A stretch of 64,000 nt of DNA from Rhizophagus irregularis (taxonomy: Eukaryota; Glomeromycota; Glomeromycetes; Glomerales; Glomeraceae): NCBI RefSeq assembly GCF_026210795.1, contig NC_089441.1:620001-684000 (forward strand). The letters run 5' to 3'. How positions within the stretch are numbered: the stretch's first letter is position 1; the number at the start of each line of letters is the position of its first letter. The notes below the pieces were generated by a model. The model saw only the letters and a program-made list of their open reading frames with translations. It was not told where the DNA came from and made no database searches. The translations under genes were made by a program, and so were the position numbers. Positions 62,206 through 64,000 of this stretch are shown here, in pieces.

Positions 62206-62757
62206 TTATATATTACTGATTTGATCGCCAAGAAAGCCAATAAGAATACTTTGCGCAATCGTGGCACCAAAAGAACCAATACTATCCAAGCCTAATTCCT
62301 TTTTAATTTTACGATGATACCAATTTTCCAAGGATTCATGTCTTGGTTCATCATCAGGAGACTTTTTAATAGTTACCAAATATGACGTAAAAAAGTTATG
62401 CTTCTCTTTTTTCACGTAAAATTCCATTTGTTTAAGAAAGTTGATAAAATTTTCACCTTTCACTGACTTTTTATTATCTTGAATCATTTGTTGAGCGGGA
62501 ATTTCATAATTTTCTAATAATGTGCATGCTTCTTCTACGTTTCTATCTTGAAATTTTATAACTATAGCGTAGATATTAGAGACATCAAGCTTGGGAAGAA
62601 GACCCAACGTGCTAACCCCACCGAATCCACGCCCCACCGTATGCTTGTTTCGAAATCGAAATACCGTGCTGTTATCGTCGTCATAATGTTTATAAAGGAT
62701 CATATTCCCTTCCCGAAAGCTATCGCAAAACACATTGATATTATTAATACAATCCAT
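62206..62757 (-). CDS. Lineage-specific 183-aa protein, copy 3
   Basis: An intact single-exon ORF, same length as copy 2. It starts MDCINNINVFCDSFREG and shares VFRFRNKHTVGRGFGGV, FINFLKQMEFYV and the C-terminal block. Differences include GFLGDQISNI at the end in place of VLSNYVVNM. The surrounding flanks are shared only up to about 63200, so this repeat is shorter than the one around copy 2. Function unknown. Confidence 0.7.
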   Translation of the reverse strand: MDCINNINVFCDSFREGNMILYKHYDDDNSTVFRFRNKHTVGRGFGGVSTLGLLPKLDVSNIYAIVIKFQDRNVEEACTLLENYEIPAQQMIQDNKKSVKGENFINFLKQMEFYVKKEKHNFFTSYLVTIKKSPDDEPRHESLENWYHRKIKKELGLDSIGSFGATIAQSILIGFLGDQISNI

Positions 62758-64000
62758 TTTAAAAATTATTTAAAGGTAGTTTGGTGACTAATAATTATAG
62801 GAGAATTCTTTTTAAAAAAAGCAAATTTTAATTATTATTTTGCATTTACTATTCCTTTTATAATTTTTTTGTTTAAATTTTTTATTTGGTCTGAACTTTT
62901 TCTTGGAATTCGATCCAACATTATAATCTAGGCGTTGCTTTCTTAAGAATACCAAAATCGAATTCTTCATTTCAAAGTTTAAACAAAAAAAAAATATGAA
63001 TAACAACTTTCATTCAATTTCCTAAATAGGAGGAAAAAAATCTATTCCGAAGGTAAAAAAAAATATACATATAATAAACACGTTTTGGTAATAATTGGTA
63101 TCCTATTGTATGATTGTGTGATCAACATTTTAAGGCATTAAAATCAAAATTTTTTCATTGTAGGCAGCTGAGCTTACCGTATTTGGTTGGTTCACGGAAT
63201 TGTATTCCCGGTATTGTTAGTAGAGATGGTTAGTCGGTCTTTCGGTCCTGCCCGGTCTTTGAGAAAGTTATAAGGAATGCACCCTTGAATTTTTGGGACG
63301 CAGCAAGGGGGGAGTAGAAAGTGAGTAACATAGATTGACTAATTGAGTAACGTAAGATTACATAAATTACTCAATCTACGTTACTCCCATATATAAGACA
63401 CGGAACGTAAGATGTACTTTATCCCATCTTTACTCCTCTTATATATAGTGTACAAGTAATATATAAAGAATTTATAATTACCTTACGTCCCGTACTTTAT
63501 ACAAATCACGTTGTTTATATTTTTTTATTAAATATTTTGCACAAATATCTTTATTATAACATAATGAATACAAATAAGAAGTTATGTTTATCACTATATT
63601 ATTTAATTTTCTCCTAATTCTAATAATTCTTTCTATTTAAATAATATAACATATTTAATTAATTGTTTCTATTTTAAATTAAAAAATTATTATTACATAT
63701 AGAAATTATTAAATACATACGCGATCTGTAGTTACCTCAAATTTATTCATAGAGTTTTGTTTTTTTCATTATCAGATAACTGAAAATCAGACTCCGTCGT
63801 ATTAGTTGTTTTATCATAGTCATAAATAGTTTCCATTTTTTTTTGCATAGATACAATCTAAAATAGCAAAAACAATATTGTTTACAAAATAATAATTTGA
63901 TTTTTACAGGTAAACTATTGTATTACACTACTTACATAAATTTAAAAAGAACTTATTGCATCTATTATATTGAGAATTGTTGAAAATCTTGCAAAGGCCA
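62758..64000. other. 3'-end non-coding stretch of the window
   Basis: 62758-63215 is the shared 5' flank of gene copy 3. Beyond that no gene is clear. On the minus strand at about 63750-63865, an AG acceptor followed by an open frame with METIYDYDKTTNTTESDF and a stop could be the last exon of a gene lying to the right, but this is weak. Confidence 0.4.

Noticed and set aside
1-64000. CRISPR arrays, operons or bacterial riboswitches
   Set aside because: Introns, LTR elements and AT-rich intergenic DNA show a eukaryotic nuclear genome. The regular repeats at 59299-59443 have palindromic spacers and are not CRISPR.

Overview
The window reads as nuclear DNA of an AT-rich, repeat-rich fungus. 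The best fit is a Glomeromycotina arbuscular mycorrhizal fungus such as Rhizophagus. This inference rests on three divergent protein kinases with an N-terminal Cys pair, many short introns and a tail of tiny in-frame exons, on a long AT-rich F-box/LRR-like gene of the type expanded in these fungi, and on the density of nested mobile elements.

Layout, 1-35 kb: a 212-bp MITE (776-987); kinase 1 (1363-3063, +); an F-box gene (4372-5994, -); kinase 2 (9156-11300, -, with a MITE in one intron); a 2.5-kb hAT-like element (12799-15290) that splits the first of three copies of a lineage-specific 183-aa gene; a 2.9-kb TIR element (16540-19439) carrying an unrecognised 640-aa ORF, for which the MITE at 776 is a deletion derivative and the paralogous repeat at 33.3 kb is the empty site; a non-autonomous Helitron-like element (20092-23157); kinase 3 (23765-25743, -); a MITE (29808-30202); and the intact second copy of the 183-aa gene (31867-32418, -). 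The third copy lies at 62206-62757.

The centrepiece, 35329-60856, is a three-level nest. A ~280-bp hAT-like MITE (8-bp target duplication with one mismatch) was hit by a Ty3/Gypsy-type LTR retrotransposon (35401-60644, two 610-bp LTRs that look identical, CCGG duplication, coding on the minus strand). That retrotransposon was in turn hit by a 15,013-bp Polinton/Maverick-like DNA element (38218-53230, ~482-bp terminal inverted repeats, ATTAA duplication).

The Polinton-like element is the most unusual object. It carries a protein-primed-type family B DNA polymerase, an SF3 (D5-like) helicase, an FtsK/HerA-type packaging ATPase and a chromodomain integrase, as expected of such elements or their relatives. 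I find no jelly-roll capsid gene and no adenain-type protease. Instead there is a retrotransposon-like gag ORF followed by a retropepsin-like ORF in the -1 frame, overlapping at an A9 slippery run, and no reverse transcriptase. Most of its genes share an upstream motif close to AATTGAAGAT, which also lies inside both terminal repeats. The host retrotransposon is itself odd: it has a nucleoside/thymidylate-kinase-like domain fused to the N-terminus of the integrase ORF, a gag stop in a TGA-CTA readthrough context, and a tRNA-Gly-like sequence whose acceptor resembles that predicted from its own primer binding site.

All calls are by eye. Domain names rest on visible motifs, splice sites were placed by GT/AG and frame, and no database search was possible.
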